From positions 18,246,001-18,310,000 of the forward strand of contig NC_080588.1 of NCBI RefSeq assembly GCF_029962835.1: a stretch of 64,000 bases of DNA. Reading direction: 5' to 3'. Below the pieces are notes generated by a model. The model saw nothing but the letters and a program-made list of their open reading frames with translations. It did not search any database and was not told the origin of the DNA. Both the position numbers and the translations under genes were made by a program. Positions 1-10,882 of this stretch are shown here, piece by piece (within the stretch, counting starts at the first letter, position 1; each line of letters starts with the position of its first letter). The DNA comes from Magnolia sinica (lineage: Eukaryota > Streptophyta > Magnoliopsida > Magnoliales > Magnoliaceae).

Positions 1-1128
1 TGTGCAATCCACACCATCCATTGGCCTTGGGGGTCTCAGGAAGTGCTCTTGACCAAAAATCAGGCAGATCTAAAGTTTAGGTGGGCCATGCTAATCGATT
101 GGAGGGTCCAGTTATGGATCTACCTTGATCTGAGGGTCGGATTATTCTGAAATCGGACGTCAACGGTGAAAAGGGTCCTAGGGACCACTCAATTAGGAAT
201 TAGTGGTTGAATTAGGAATTAGATGACCTGACATGTGTTTTAGAGTAACTAGTCAAATACTTTTAATCGATACATGTACTTAAACAAACTAGCCAAATAT
301 TTTAATAAATCCAAGACATGTATTTAAGTTAACCAATCAAGTATTCTAATCTGTTCTAAGACATTTGTTAAGTAAAAATTATCAAGTGTTCTAACTAACT
401 CTAGACATTTGTTTAAGTAACTAACCAATCCCAAGACACTTGTTAAAGCAACTAAGCAAGTATTCTAACTAATCAAATCAATTCTAAAACATGTGTTTAA
501 GAAAGCTAAACAGATGATCTAATCCCGTCTAAGATATAAGTTCAAGTAAGCTATCGAATGATTAACCCTTTAAGGATCATCGTTCGTAGTTATAATAAGA
601 ACTATCCTTAGTCTATTACTGGATTAAAATCCTAAAAATAGGTATCTTTGGTGGCATGGTGATCCACCTTTGGAAATTGACGGATGGACAACTTGATATG
701 ATAAATCAGTGGGTTAGCTAGCAATGCTTCATAACTGAGACAAATGGTTGACTTAGATCTAATTCATACAATAGTGGCCTTAGAAACTGCTCATGTGGAA
801 GTCAATGGTGATCTCAATGATTCAAACCCTTAAGACCCATCTAAAGGGACTTTAGTGCTAGTGGCTAATCAAGACGTTTCATGTTCCAAAGTGAATGATT
901 GGATGGTCGATCTTTCGATTGCATAGGTGTATAATCTAAACCTATGATTGCTCTTATAATCGTGTGGTTGGATTGTTAATGATCATGGCATAAGTCGAAC
1001 AATTAGTGGTCATGTGGTCTAAGGCCTACGATAACTAACGTGAAATTCAAGTGTCTAGCAAGGTTATTAAAATCCTAAATTAGGCTTCCATCCTAACACC
1101 CGAGTACTAAAAGTACAAGGTGTTACAG
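1..1128 (+). repeat. LTR-like fragment ending in GGTGTTACA
   Basis: No open frame of note is present. The stretch ends at about 1,081-1,128 with 'aacacccgagtactaaaag' followed by 'ggtgttaca'. This resembles the 3' ends of the LTRs at 7,984 and 10,372, which also have an AACACCCG block and finish in TGTTACA. I infer the 3' end of a chromovirus-like LTR, possibly solo. No PBS follows and the 5' end lies outside the window, so the call is weak. Confidence 0.3.
228..545. repeat. Degenerate tandem repeat of about 50-60 bp
   Basis: A block containing 'agacatgtgtttaag', 'aactaaccaa' and 'gtattctaa' recurs at irregular spacing with many substitutions (for example 'aagacatgtatttaagtt', 'agacatttgtttaagtaac', 'aaacatgtgtttaagaaag'). 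It is an AT-rich decayed minisatellite inside the LTR-like fragment. Copy number is about five to six by eye. Confidence 0.4.
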
Positions 1129-1192
1129 GAACAGTACGGGCTAGGATACAGGCCTCACAATTTTACGCTTTGATAACACGAATATTAACAAG

Positions 1193-1522
1193 ATGAACTT
1201 GAAGTACCTCCCCGGTAAGCGAGATGAGGATGATATAGAAGAAGAGGAAGCACCATTACATGCAGATACGACTATGGATGATATATTCACTAAGATAGAA
1301 TCAGACGATGAAGTTGACCCTGATTTTCAACTCTCTCAGGTTAATGATCGGCTTCGATCCTTAGAGGAGAAGGTTGTTGAATTGAAGGTATCCCAAGACA
1401 ATCTGGCAGAAAGTCATAAATCCTCAATGAAGTATATGTGTAAATACTTCCATCACATTACTAAAGGACTACACCAGATTGACCCATCGATACCTCCTCC
1501 ATCCTCCTCTGGTCCTGATTAG
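1193..1522 (+). CDS. Unrecognised 109-residue ORF with coiled-coil centre
   Basis: I do not recognise this protein. It starts at an ATG and has an acidic N-terminal third (a run of Asp/Glu at residues 10-19). A heptad-like segment follows around residues 48-72 (Leu-x-x-Val-x-x-Arg-Leu, then LEEKVVELK), and the tail is Pro/Ser rich. An A/G-rich tract resembling a retrotransposon polypurine tract lies about 200 bp downstream at 1,726-1,740. I infer a small structural (gag-like) or accessory ORF of a plant LTR element, but nothing proves it. It has no stops or frameshifts, unlike the other coding stretches here. Confidence 0.35.
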   Translation: MNLKYLPGKRDEDDIEEEEAPLHADTTMDDIFTKIESDDEVDPDFQLSQVNDRLRSLEEKVVELKVSQDNLAESHKSSMKYMCKYFHHITKGLHQIDPSIPPPSSSGPD

Positions 1523-1725
1523 TCTAATTTGATCTTATTTCATTTTGGGGTTGTATAGCTTTTATTTTTGTTGGGATGTTTAAATTGTTACACTTTTAGA
1601 AAATATTCTCTTTTATGCTTTGGTTATATGCTACACTTGTTGAACTTTATTATAATATCTATCTCATAGTTCAGTTATATTCATCTAGTTCTTGTTCTAT
1701 TAATGCATATATTTGTCAATTTGTG

Positions 1726-1740
1726 ATAAAAAGGGGGAGA
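1726..1740 (+). other. Candidate polypurine tract
   Basis: 'ataaaaagggggaga' is an uninterrupted A/G run after the leading 'at', in the style of plant Copia and Gypsy plus-strand primer tracts, which precede the 3' LTR. The following sequence does not start with a clear TG LTR terminus that I can define, so it is only suggestive. Confidence 0.35.
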
Positions 1741-1835
1741 ATTTAGTATATTGATTTGATGGTATGGTTGTTATGGTTTGGTATGGTTGATCTGTTAAGC
1801 ATGATATTTGTTGGAATTGGAATTGTGCATTGCAT

Positions 1836-2681
1836 TGGGACATGTGAACCTTTCTTTTTCCTAATCTTCAAGGGCTATCTCTATCTGATTGTAGCCCGAA
1901 TACCCGTCAAGGAAGCAGTAGTAAGAATGACCAACTAGCCTTTCCAAAATTTGATCAATGAAGAGTAAAGGGAAGTGGTCCTTCCTTGTGATGGTATTCA
2001 ACTTTCTGTCGTTAATGCACATTCTCCAACCAGTAGTAACTCTAGTTGGCACGAGTTCATTCTCGGCATTGGCTACAATGGTGATTTCGAACTTCTTAGG
2101 AACCACCCGAGTTGGACTCACCCATTAGTTACTAGATATGGGGTATATGATACCCACATCTAATAACTTAAGTACCTCAGCCTTAACCACTTTCTTCATG
2201 TTTGGATTTAATCTACGTTGTGGTTGCCGAGAGGTTTTTGCATTATCCTCAAGATGAATGCAGTGAGTACAAATAAAAGGGCCAATTCCCTTAAGGTCCG
2301 CAATTGACCATTTAAGGGCTCCTTTGTGTTTAATGAGAGTAGAAATAAGCATACACTCCTTTTCTTTCTCAAGTTGGGATGAAATCACCACCGGGTATGT
2401 TTCATTTTGACCTAAGTAGACATATTTGAGATCAACAAGTAAAGGTTTTAGGTTAAGTTTTAGCACTTTGAGTCTAGACGGTAGACGCACTACATCAGCT
2501 TAGGGCAAAATTTCAAATTGTGACCTCCACCGATTAACTTCAAGTACTGACACAGATCAAGCATGACACCCATCTCCCTATTCGTGTCATCATCTAAATC
2601 ATGGGGGTGGGCCAAACACGCCTCTAGAGGGTCATAGTATAGAGTCAGAAGAGCTCTATCTTCCACGAAAGAGTTAATCAT
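1836..2681 (-). pseudogene. Athila pol fragment: pre-RT linker and RT N-terminus
   Basis: Minus strand, 2,681 to about 1,836. The linker contains KWSIADLKGIGPFIC and RLNPNMKKVVKAEVLKLLD, which leads to GIIYPISSN just before the RT fold. The RT then shows the RKLNTITRKDHFPLLFIDQ block and HSYYCFLDGYSGYNQI, whose Asp at 'FLDGYSGYNQI' is the first catalytic carboxylate of motif A. Frame is lost between the segments. An in-frame TAG follows 'ALED', then EKERFTCP can still be read before the match ends near 1,836. The YVDD box, RNase H and integrase are absent. The residues after the break match nothing expected for RT, so the truncation is real rather than a frame change. Confidence 0.85.
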
Positions 2682-3019
2682 GTTAATGTCGTGGGCATCG
2701 TCATCATCCTTTACCTATTTGTTCATATTGAAAAAAATATTGAGCTCCAATGTCATATTTCCAAAAGACAAATTCATGACCCCATTCCTACAATCGATGA
2801 TAGCATTGGATTTAGCAAGGAATGAGCGGCCAAGGATGAGAGGATTTAAGTGCTCATGGTTGCGATGGGCTGAGTATCCAGGATGATAAAATCTACTAGA
2901 TAGTATAATTTATCAACTTAGACCAATACATCCTTAATCATCCCTCTTGGTACCCGAACTGAGCGATCAGTAAGTTGTAATGTGGTCCGGGAGGATTTTA
3001 GTTCACTTAGACCCAATTG

Positions 3020-3223
3020 TTAGTAAATCGAGTAAGGGATCAGATTTACGCTCGCCCCCAAGTCAAGAAGTGCATTCTCAATTTGGTGATTTCCAATTAT
3101 ACAGGTGATAGTTGGGCTACCAAGATCTTTACATTTTTGTGGCACATTTTGCTTGAGGATGTTACTCACTTTTCTGTCAGGTAAATTTTCTTTTTGATAG
3201 TTTGCCGCGTCTTGGTTGTGCAT
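3020..3223 (-). pseudogene. Athila aspartic protease fragment
   Basis: The 67-residue stretch ends in NALLDLGASVNLIPYSIY, the retropepsin active-site region. The usual D-T/S-G triad appears here as D-L-G-A, which is the common variant in Athila-type elements. Upstream is a VPQKCKDLGSPTITC segment typical of this family. The corresponding segment of the right-hand copy is just entering at 63,940-64,000, where the window ends. The frame is broken on both sides, so it would not be made as part of a polyprotein. Confidence 0.75.
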
Positions 3224-3354
3224 AAGTCTTTTAGAAATTTAGCATATGAAAGAATTTATTTCACAGCATCCAAAAGAGGGATTTTAACCTTCACTTGTTT
3301 CAACACCTCTAAAATGTCCTGTGAGTTGACTAGAGGTTTTGGTGCAATCAACCA

Positions 3355-5568
3355 TTAGGGGAATGGAGTAATCGGTTTACTGTGAGGTTCCGATTCTAAC
3401 CCATGTGAGGCAATGCTAGGTCTATCATCCGTGTCTTCTTCCAGGTCCTTAGACTTTTCAGCCCTTACCGAAATAGATTTGTCAATTGTCTTTCCACTCT
3501 TAAGAGTAGTGATAGACTTAGCTTGCTCAATCTGATTTAAAGAGCTTGGGTCACTAATTTTACATTGCGGTTTTGGATTGGGGAGAGGTTGGGCTGGAAG
3601 CATCCCTTTCTCTCGCTAAGTGTGTCTCAATCCTTTGAATGGATTTGTTAAGGTCTTGGAAAGCCTGTAATGTGTTTTAATTGAAAAGCTCTTTATTTTG
3701 AACATGTTTTAAAACCGGATCCTCCTGAGGCTTCTTTTGATTTAAAAGTTGAGATAAAGCTCCTTGAGGGTTAGCTGTTTGTCCATTCCTCCAACTGAAA
3801 TTGGGATGGTTCCTCCAGCTGGGATTGTATGTATTTGAGGTGGGTCCACTGAAAGGTCTTTGGTAGTTGTTCATGGCATTTGATTGCTCATTCAATACCT
3901 CTTGAAAAGCAGGTATGGTTGGACAATTTTCAGTTGTATGTATGTTACAAGCAGAGATACCGCAAACAACTTCCTTAACCTTATCCTTCTTAAGTTTCAT
4001 GGCCTCTATTTTCCTTGTGAGGTTAGTCACTTTAGCATTTATGTCATCTTCCTCTTTCAAAATATATATTCCACCCCTCTCCTTTAATTGAGTAGGCTTA
4101 GAAGTGGTGCTAGGTCTTTAGGAGATATCCCATGATTATGTGTTTTTAACAAGTTTGTCAAAGTAATCTCACACATCATCAACATCTTTGTTCATGAATT
4201 TGCCATTACACATTGTCTTGACCAATTGGCGCATAGAAGATGACAGTCCATCGTAGAAGAAATTTGTTATGCGCCACGTTTAGGGCTATACACGAGCAGA
4301 GTTAGCTTGGTAGCTCGCTCGACTCAACTCGAAAAAGCTCGATTTGACTCAGTTTGAAATTGAGTTTGAGTCGAGTCGAGCTGATTTCTCGAGCTTAAAA
4401 AAATTTCGAACCAAGTTCGAGCTTGCCCGAGCTCGACTCGACTCGGATCGAACCCAACTTGAATAGAACTCGGATCAATTTAGTTCGATGACTTGGTTAC
4501 TTTGATATTATTGTTAGTCACCAAGTGTTTAATGAAATGACTCAATGAAGTGTGGCTGGTGGCAAGGAAGGTACGTATATGAAATAAATACCCTTTTTTC
4601 TTTATTTTTTGTTGCTTACTAGGTGTTTGATAAAATACCTGTAAAACCATTGTTGTTGTTCTATATATAGTGAGATTTTGAAGGTGTAGACCATGTGTTT
4701 GTGAAAATGCCGCACAGGCGAACTCGGCTTGATCTTGGCTCGAACTCAGCTCGAACTGGCCCGAGTTGCTGACTGAACTGAGCTGAGCCGGCCAGTCAAG
4801 CTCGAGGACCAAATCGAGCTGAGTTCGAGCTAGGGTCAGCAAGTGGCCAAGCCGAGTCGAGCTGTGCCAAGCTCGACTCGTGTACACCTCTCCTGATAAG
4901 ATCCTTGAATCGATCCCAACATTGGAAGAATGTCTCATCTTCCTTTTGGGTGAAGTTCATGATCGATTTCTAATGGTGTTTGTCTTATGGTATGAGAAGA
5001 ATTTCTTTATGAACTCCCTTATCATGTCGTTCCATCTGCCAATGGATCATGGATGTAGTGAATACAACCACGTCTTAGCCTTTTCTTTTAAGGAGAAAGG
5101 AAAAAGTTTCAGCCTGATTGTGTCTTCAAACACATTAGAAAAGTATAAAGTGGTTATTATCTCATCAAACTCTTTCATGTGTAGATATGGACTTTCAAAT
5201 TTAAGTCCATGGAACTTTGGAAGGAGTTGGATTACCCCTGGCTTAATATCCGTATTCCCTGTATTTTCTAAAAAAATCATACAAGAAGGTGTACTCGCCC
5301 CCGCCGGTTGTAAATAATCTCATAGAGTACGAGGCAGGGGTGCGTTATGCACCTCGTTTTCATCCTGAATTTCCTCAACTGGAGGTTGAGGTTGATTTAT
5401 AGCCATCGCTTCTATTGACTCTAATGATCTCAGGTGTTGTCCAATCCAGTGATGAATAGGCAGTCCTTCGACTGGAGATTGAGGTTGATTTGTGGCCATC
5501 ACTTCTATTGACTCTGATGATCTTAGGTGGTGTCTAATCCGTTGATGAATAGGCAACCCTTCGACCAA
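3355..5568 (-). pseudogene. Athila-like gag, interrupted
   Basis: Segments on the minus strand: a leader at 5,568-5,320; the gag core at 5,280-5,047 (LPKFHGLKFESPYLHMKEF, then FPFSLKEKAKTWLYSL); remnants around 4,900-4,980; then 4,060-3,677 with the nucleocapsid-like region CGISACNIHTTENCP (spacing C-x4-C-x2-H-x4-C, a degenerate zinc knuckle) and FQEVLNEQSNAMNNYQRPF; and 3,603-3,355, a Lys/Ser/Pro-rich spacer. Leader and core are in the same frame but separated by a TGA at 5,320-5,322. The leader contains a 93-nt in-frame tandem duplication (repeat at 5,402 and 5,495). By comparison with the right-hand copy the natural start is the ATG at 5,499. A 610-bp TIR element splits the gene at 4,282-4,891. 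Confidence 0.85.
4282..4891. mobile_element. Non-autonomous TIR element (hAT-like MITE) in gag
   Basis: The ends are inverted: 'agggctatacacgag' on the left and the complement of 'ctcgtgtacacctct' on the right. The flanks inside are full of short 'gagctcgactcg' palindromic blocks, as in a common family of plant hAT-like MITEs. There is no transposase; the 152-codon minus-strand ORF across it is incidental. Against the right-hand Athila copy, about 22-27 nt of gag are missing at the insertion site and no 8-bp target duplication is visible. I infer a flank deletion after insertion. Confidence 0.65.
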
Positions 5569-5898
5569 TCCTCCTTTACTTAAGAGACGTCAAGTGTTGT
5601 CACAAACCCACTTAGGCATGAAACACTCACAACTCTTAAGTAATTAACAATTTAACCTTTAAAAAAAAGAAATGTAAGGAAACTAAAACAAATAAGAGAT
5701 CTAGAAAAGATAAAAGAGAGAGAATTAGAAAGAGGTTACCGGATCGAAGATTGCTATGTTAGAATCCTATAAAACAGAAAACCAAGTTAGATTCTAAAAA
5801 TAAGTTCAGAAAAATCCTAACATAAAAACAAAATAGAAAGTTAATCCTAATCTTAATCTAATTCTAATACTAATTAAATTTAAAAAAGCGTAGTCGTA

Positions 5899-5917
5899 GT
5901 CCCCGACAATGTTGCCA
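5899..5917 (-). other. Primer binding site (tRNA-Asp type), degenerate
   Basis: On the minus strand the site reads 'tggcaacattgtcggggac'. The same position in the right-hand copy reads 'tggcaccgttgccggggac'. The latter is near-complementary to the 3' end of plant tRNA-Asp, the usual primer of Athila elements. It lies a few bases inside the LTR end. Confidence 0.75.
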
Positions 5918-5923
5918 AAAACT

Positions 5924-6209
5924 TGTTCACAACCTAAGCGTAGGGTCATGTTGTAGTAATAATCTCAATGAGACCGAGGTAGAATCCATAGGGACTAATC
6001 TTGTATGTTTCTAAAAGTAATTAGAACTAGAAGAAGAAAATCTAATTTAGAAATCTAGAATAGAGGGAGCAATTGTGAATATTGTAGACTGAAACTTATG
6101 AATTTAAAGGGGGGAACTAGGGTGCTAAGGATTCACTTGTAACTATTAAGATTCTACCCTACTTGATTCAAGAGATCCAACTGGAATCAGAGTCTTATTT
6201 TATCCACTT

Positions 6210-6251
<42 letters not shown>

Positions 6252-7392
6252 TTAAATCTTTAAACTTCTCATTGATCCAGCCTCAATGGAGGAGAATTGT
6301 GAAGATTTGGAAGGGATTCTGTCACCCAACCATGCCCAGGAGACGATGACAAACAATAGGATTTACTAATCCCACTATCTCAAATAGGAAAAGAAGATAT
6401 TCAAAGCTATCGCAGCGTCTATTGTAATTTGAGTCACAATAAACCATAAGAAACTGAAAATATTCCTTAAAATCAATTAGAAATCAATGAAGTTCAATAT
6501 AAACAAGAATCAAAGCAAGATAAACATCCCAATTACGCTACAAGCTTCACCTCTTAGCCCTAGCTAAGAGGTTTAGTTAACCATAGACATGATTAAACCA
6601 AAATCTCTTAAGGATAAAAACAAACTAAGGAAGAAGAAGAACTCTTGGCGGCGGCTCTCCACCCTTTTACTCTATTCCTTAAACCCTAGAAGATACCTAG
6701 GAACGTCTTAGGGACTCCAATTTATAGTTGTGAAGCCCCATCTTACGCACCTCGAAGTTTTCAAAAACCGTCTTAAATTTACGCACTCCGCATAAGTCCT
6801 GCGTTACGCTTCGGTCGGACTGAAGTTGGGTTCAGTCGGACCGAATTAAGGTTGAAAATCGCACTTTCTCGCTGGACAATTCTGTCCGACTTCGGTCGGA
6901 CCAAAGTTGATGCTGAAAAATCTTGTGTAGAAAATCTTTCAAATTTAGGTTGAACCGACTCCAACTGAAATCTCCAACCGAAGCTTTTATCAGATCGAAG
7001 TTGGCTCAGGTCAGACTAAATTAAGCCTGAAAATCTTGATTTCTTGCTAGACAGTTTTCTACGATTTCGGTCGAACCGAAGTTGTCTCAGGTCGGACTGA
7101 TCTGTCCTATTTTCTACTGCAGCTTCTGCATTCTTTCAAGTCATTTCTTTATCTTTTGTACTTGGTTTCCTTGGATATTTGGCATGTGAATTCTTCATTC
7201 TTAGTCTCCTAATTCCATCTTTTGCCTTGGTGATTCTTGAGCATTAAATCCATTCTTTTGGCATTCTTTTCAATAAAAGCTCTCAGATTCACCTTGCAAC
7301 ACAAACATGTATAAAATATACCATTAAGCCTTATCTTGTTCATAAAACCAAGATATAAATAGGGAAAAATATGCAATATTTGACACTCAACA
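5924..7392 (-). repeat. 5' LTR of Athila-like element (1.47 kb)
   Basis: On the minus strand the LTR begins TGTTGAGTGTC at 7,392 and ends TGAACA at 5,924, giving the TGTT...AACA terminal inverted repeat. A TATA-like 'ctataaat' lies on the minus strand at about 6,720-6,727. A (GA)n run occupies 6,212-6,248. The stretch 6,790-7,090 contains repeated 'ggtcggac' motifs. Several hundred bases match the partial LTR at 61,225-61,709. Confidence 0.8.
6212..6248. repeat. (GA)n microsatellite
   Basis: A pure GA dinucleotide run inside the Athila LTR. Confidence 0.95.
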
Positions 7393-7984
7393 CAGGGCGA
7401 GCCGGATAATAAATCATTGTCCACATTTTGGTGATCGTTAAGTGTGATGAACCGCATATACTTTACTAGGCATGCATCTCATATAGGTTGCTTATGCATA
7501 TTAATATCTCTCGTAGTTGTGGAGTACGGGATGTACCAGAACCCTTGCATTACTTTTATGAATCTCTTGAATTATTATTAATTTTAAAGGATAACCATCA
7601 CTATGAGTAGGGCATTGATCCTCTCCAACCGGACAGATGATGCAGGTGATGTCTAGATTGAAGACCCGGAGGACCATCTCCTATGGAAGTTTATACTGAA
7701 TGAATAAGAAGATAGTTTTATATTTCTGTTACAAACTCGATAATGTAATAAGCTCCCATTGAGAGGAGCATTTGATAATTTATTGAATTCTTTTACTCTA
7801 ATGAAATAATAAATACAGTTAATTTTATTCTCGTGAATGGTTACCTTCAAGAACGTAACTGAATGTGATGTAAATGGAAAAAAATATTGTGTGATTTTTA
7901 AAGCATCTAATTTATACATTATTAACACCCAAAATTCTCAGGCACGAGTATGTGATCGAGCCACAGAAATTTCAAGATGTTACA
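7393..7984 (+). repeat. Partial 5' LTR of Tekay-like remnant
   Basis: It is homologous to about 9,733-10,372 and ends 'gatgttaca' immediately before the PBS. The left boundary is the junction with the Athila LTR, not a natural LTR start. Confidence 0.75.
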
Positions 7985-7986
7985 GT

Positions 7987-7998
7987 TGGTATTAGAGC
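7987..7998 (+). other. Primer binding site, tRNA-iMet type
   Basis: 'tggtattagagc' differs at one base from TGGTATCAGAGC, the complement of the plant initiator tRNA-Met 3' end. It lies two bases after the LTR end, the usual spacing. Confidence 0.8.
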
Positions 7999-9113
7999 AT
8001 GAGAATGAGATTAACTGGGCCTGAGAGCATGGACCATCATAAGCTTTACGCAGTTATGATAGGTTTACGAATTATATACATATACTTAGTTTAGTTCCCA
8101 AAGAGGTTAGGAAGTTGAAATATTAGAAACTCACATTCAGGCTCCCCAGTGAGAATGTTAAGTTAGATGAGGAATGTAGAGACTACGAATCTAGGTACCT
8201 TTAGATAAATTCTCAAAATCTCAAATAAAATTATTATAAACTAAAATTCATCCTTAAATGAATTTCCAAGAAAGAAAATAAGTTTCCCAAACCGGAATTG
8301 GATATTTTCTAATTTTTCTAAATTTTGTTGTCGTTTCGAAGAAAACCGACACGTTAGGAAACTTTCGTTGATCTTGGTAGGTATACTTATCAGAAAATTT
8401 TAAAAATTACCTGGTACCTCACTTAGGTCCCCAGAAATCTCCTTCAAAAATTTTAATTGAATAGTATCTATACAAAATTCTATAAAAATCCGACAATAAC
8501 AAAAAATAGGTAGGAATTGCTGCTGGACAGCAAGCTTTTATACACTTCACAAGCGCGAAACAACCCCCAAACCATTGAATATTTTCCCAGGAATTTTTAT
8601 GTACTTCGGGAATAAGTGAAGGACTTAATCTCCAAATTTTGAATAAATTGGACGCATGGATCAGAAATTAAAATTTTAGGATTGACAGGCTATCCATATG
8701 AAATGATCTTTGAAATTTAAAACCTTTCATATAAAGGCTGACACCAAAACTTAGGTGTAACGGGGAGTAGATAATTTGGCCTATCCTTTATGAAACCTAT
8801 GATACTTTTATGGTAAAAATGAAAAATTGTGTCTTATTCCCCAAGGATTTAGAATGATTGGGACTATGAATTTACAAACCATATTCAAGTAAGGCACAAG
8901 CAGTTTAATCCAAATACCAAATCTCGAGGTCGAGATTTTCATTTAAGTGGGGTAGATTGTAGCGTCCAAATTTTTGGTAGCCGATTAAACGCATGCCTAG
9001 ACATACATACCTATCTAATAAAGAATACAGTGAAAACTTAAACACAATAAATCAATATAAATAGTATAAGTAATTAAATTTTGGGGACAAAATTTTATTT
9101 AAAGGGGGCAGAT
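7999..9113 (+). other. Non-coding interior of Tekay-like remnant
   Basis: This is AT-rich with no ORF or recognisable domain. A polypurine tract, 'aaagggggcaga', lies at 9,101-9,112. A second tract-like sequence, 'aagtggggtagattgtag', lies at about 8,944-8,961 and is followed by 'cgtccaaatttttgg'. It may mark a second, degraded LTR start within the interior. Confidence 0.5.
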
Positions 9114-10372
9114 TATAACACCCCAAACTTTTCAATACCCAATTATTAAAAGTTTTCGAGTGTTACCATAAAATTTAACTTAATATGTACATGTGTACGA
9201 TACTAATCTACCTATCCTAACCATACATCTATTCTCCAACGCGAAAATGACCGTTGGGAATAATCTCCGTCCATAGATCAAGTCATCCGACCATTGATTT
9301 TAAAACAAGATCATCCATCATGTGGTTTGATATATGTGTTGTTTCTTAATTAAATTGGTGACTAACTTTTTATCCATAATGATTTAGATGCAAGTTCTTT
9401 CGTAATAATTGTTTAAAAATAGGCATATAACCATGTAGAACCATTAGATTTCACAAAACTCCTAGATCCGCAATAATTACGAAAATATCATTAACTTAGA
9501 CCCTCTTGGTCGACGTGTAATTCCTTGGGTTTAGGTATTGGTGCACAAATAGATGTAAGCAATTCGCAATGCGTGTTACATTACTTCCAGGATTAGATGT
9601 TACAAATAGTCACTCCATGAATAAATCGTGTCACGTAATTCATCCAAGTCATGTGTAGTGTCGTATTAGGATAACCGCGTAAATCCATGTTAACGTGGGA
9701 CACGCCAGCGAATCTCTGTAGAATGGGATGCGGGGCGAGCTGGATAATTCTAAACCATTTTTCACATTGTGGTGATCGTTAAGTGTGATGAACCACATAT
9801 ATACTTTGCAGGCATGCATCTCATGTAAGTTGTTTGCGCATATTGACACATTTCGTACTTGTGGAGTACGGGACATATCAGAACCCTTTCATTACTTTTA
9901 TAAATATCTTGAATTATTGTTAATCTTAAAGGATAACCATCACCATGAGTAGGACATTGACCCTCTCCAACCATACAGATGATGCAAGTGATGTACAGAT
10001 TGAAAACCTAGATGACCATCTCCCTATGGAAGTTTATACTGAATGAATAGGGAGTTTATATTGAATGAATAAGAAGATAATTTTATAATTTGGTTTTATA
10101 ATTTCGCTGCAAACTCGATAATGTAATAGGCTCCCATTGAGAGGGGTATTTGATAATTTGTTGAATTCTTTTACTTTAATAAAATGATAAATACAGCCGA
10201 TTTTATTCTCATGAATGATTACCTTTAAGAACATAACTGGATGTAATCTAAATGAATATATATATATATATATATAGTGCGATTTTTAAAACATCCAATT
10301 TATACATTATTAACACCCGAAATTCTTGTGCACAAGTATGCACTCGGGCCGCGGAAATTTCGGAATGTTACA
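9114..10372 (+). repeat. 3' LTR of Tekay-like remnant (1.26 kb)
   Basis: It begins 'tataacacccc', with G to A in the usual TG terminus, and ends 'gaatgttaca'. The first ~380 bp resemble the start of the solo LTR at 55,510. An (AT)n run occurs near 10,256-10,276. Confidence 0.75.
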
Positions 10373-10697
10373 AACGGAAAAAGCAAATATTGGCTAGATC
10401 CAAAACTTTTGTAGCCCATGAGAAGTTTCCAACGGTGGGCGTTCATTACCACTGTTTCCTATTGTGCGGTTGAGTTGAGATTTGGATCTACCTTATTTTT
10501 AGGCTCCTACCTTGAGATGATTTGTAAAGTTGAATGGATGGTGGGGATTAGTTACATATATAGTAGAGGGGCTTAGAATAACCGTATGCAATCCGCATCG
10601 GTTCGATATGGTAGGAATTTTCCTCATTTTAGGAAAACTCGTACTTTAAATGGATTGACGATAGAGAAAGCTAAACTAATGGTATCGAGGTGAAAAT
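10373..10697 (+). repeat. Partial copy of dispersed family A
   Basis: About 10,410-10,540 contains the family-A landmarks 'gcccatgagaagtttccaac', 'ggtgggcgttcattacc' and 'gatttggatctacctt'. These recur at 11.8-12.0, 24.4 and 30.7 kb. I see nothing else in this gap. Confidence 0.5.
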
Positions 10698-10708
10698 AAC
10701 TTTATTAA

Positions 10709-10882
10709 TGGGTCCTTACTCTTGCTCGGGTGGTAGACTCTTGGGAGTTTCAACTCCCAGTCAAGGGTTCGGGTACCCATAGCTGGTGAAATTCCCCTAG
10801 TGTGAGTGTGTGGGGTGTGTGTGCGTGTGTAAAAATAAAAAATAAAAAAATTAAAATAAAAAAATAAAAATAAAAAATAAAA
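10709..10882 (+). mobile_element. tRNA-derived SINE with 11-bp target duplication
   Basis: The 5' part carries RNA polymerase III box-like sequences: an A-box-like 'gctcgggtggtag' and a B-box-like 'agggttcgggtaccc' about 40 bp apart. The 3' part is a GT-rich body ('gtgtgtggggtgtgtgtgcg') and an A-rich tail of aaaaata units. The perfect duplication 'aactttattaa' is present at 10,698-10,708 and 10,883-10,893. These are hallmarks of a tRNA-headed SINE moved by a LINE. No cloverleaf tRNA gene can be folded from it with confidence. Confidence 0.8.

Larger units (their letters stand above)
1836..7392 (-). mobile_element. Athila-like Ty3/Gypsy element, 3'-truncated
   Basis: Reading on the minus strand from 7,392, the order is 5' LTR, tRNA-Asp-type PBS, gag, aspartic protease, pre-RT linker and the first part of reverse transcriptase. 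The RT stops matching at about 1,836, where unrelated sequence begins. The rest of pol and the 3' LTR are missing. Family assignment rests on the PBS, the LTR start TGTTGAGTGTC, the protease motif LLDLGASVNLIP and the pre-RT segment RLNPNMKKVVKAEVLKLLD. Stops and frameshifts run throughout, so it is a dead copy. A plus-strand relative lies at 61.2-64.0 kb. Confidence 0.85.
7393..10372 (+). mobile_element. Coding-free LTR retrotransposon remnant, Tekay-like
   Basis: Two direct copies of the same sequence flank about 1.1 kb of non-coding DNA. The right ~640 bp of the LTR at 9,114-10,372 (from about 9,733) matches 7,393-7,984, for example around 'gtgatcgttaagtgtgatga'. After the first copy comes an initiator-Met PBS, and before the second a polypurine tract with 'ttttggggacaaaatttta', the style of Tekay/Del chromoviruses. 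The 5' LTR lacks its left half because the Athila LTR begins at 7,392. The interior has no gag or pol, so it is a deletion derivative or LARD-like copy. Confidence 0.7.

Noticed and set aside
4480-4938. 152-codon minus-strand ORF
   Set aside because: It spans a MITE end and gag remnant and reflects the palindromic CTCGAG-rich sequence.
10709-10790. A tRNA gene
   Set aside because: Only the promoter boxes resemble a tRNA; no sound cloverleaf forms and it is followed by a SINE body, A-rich tail and target duplication.
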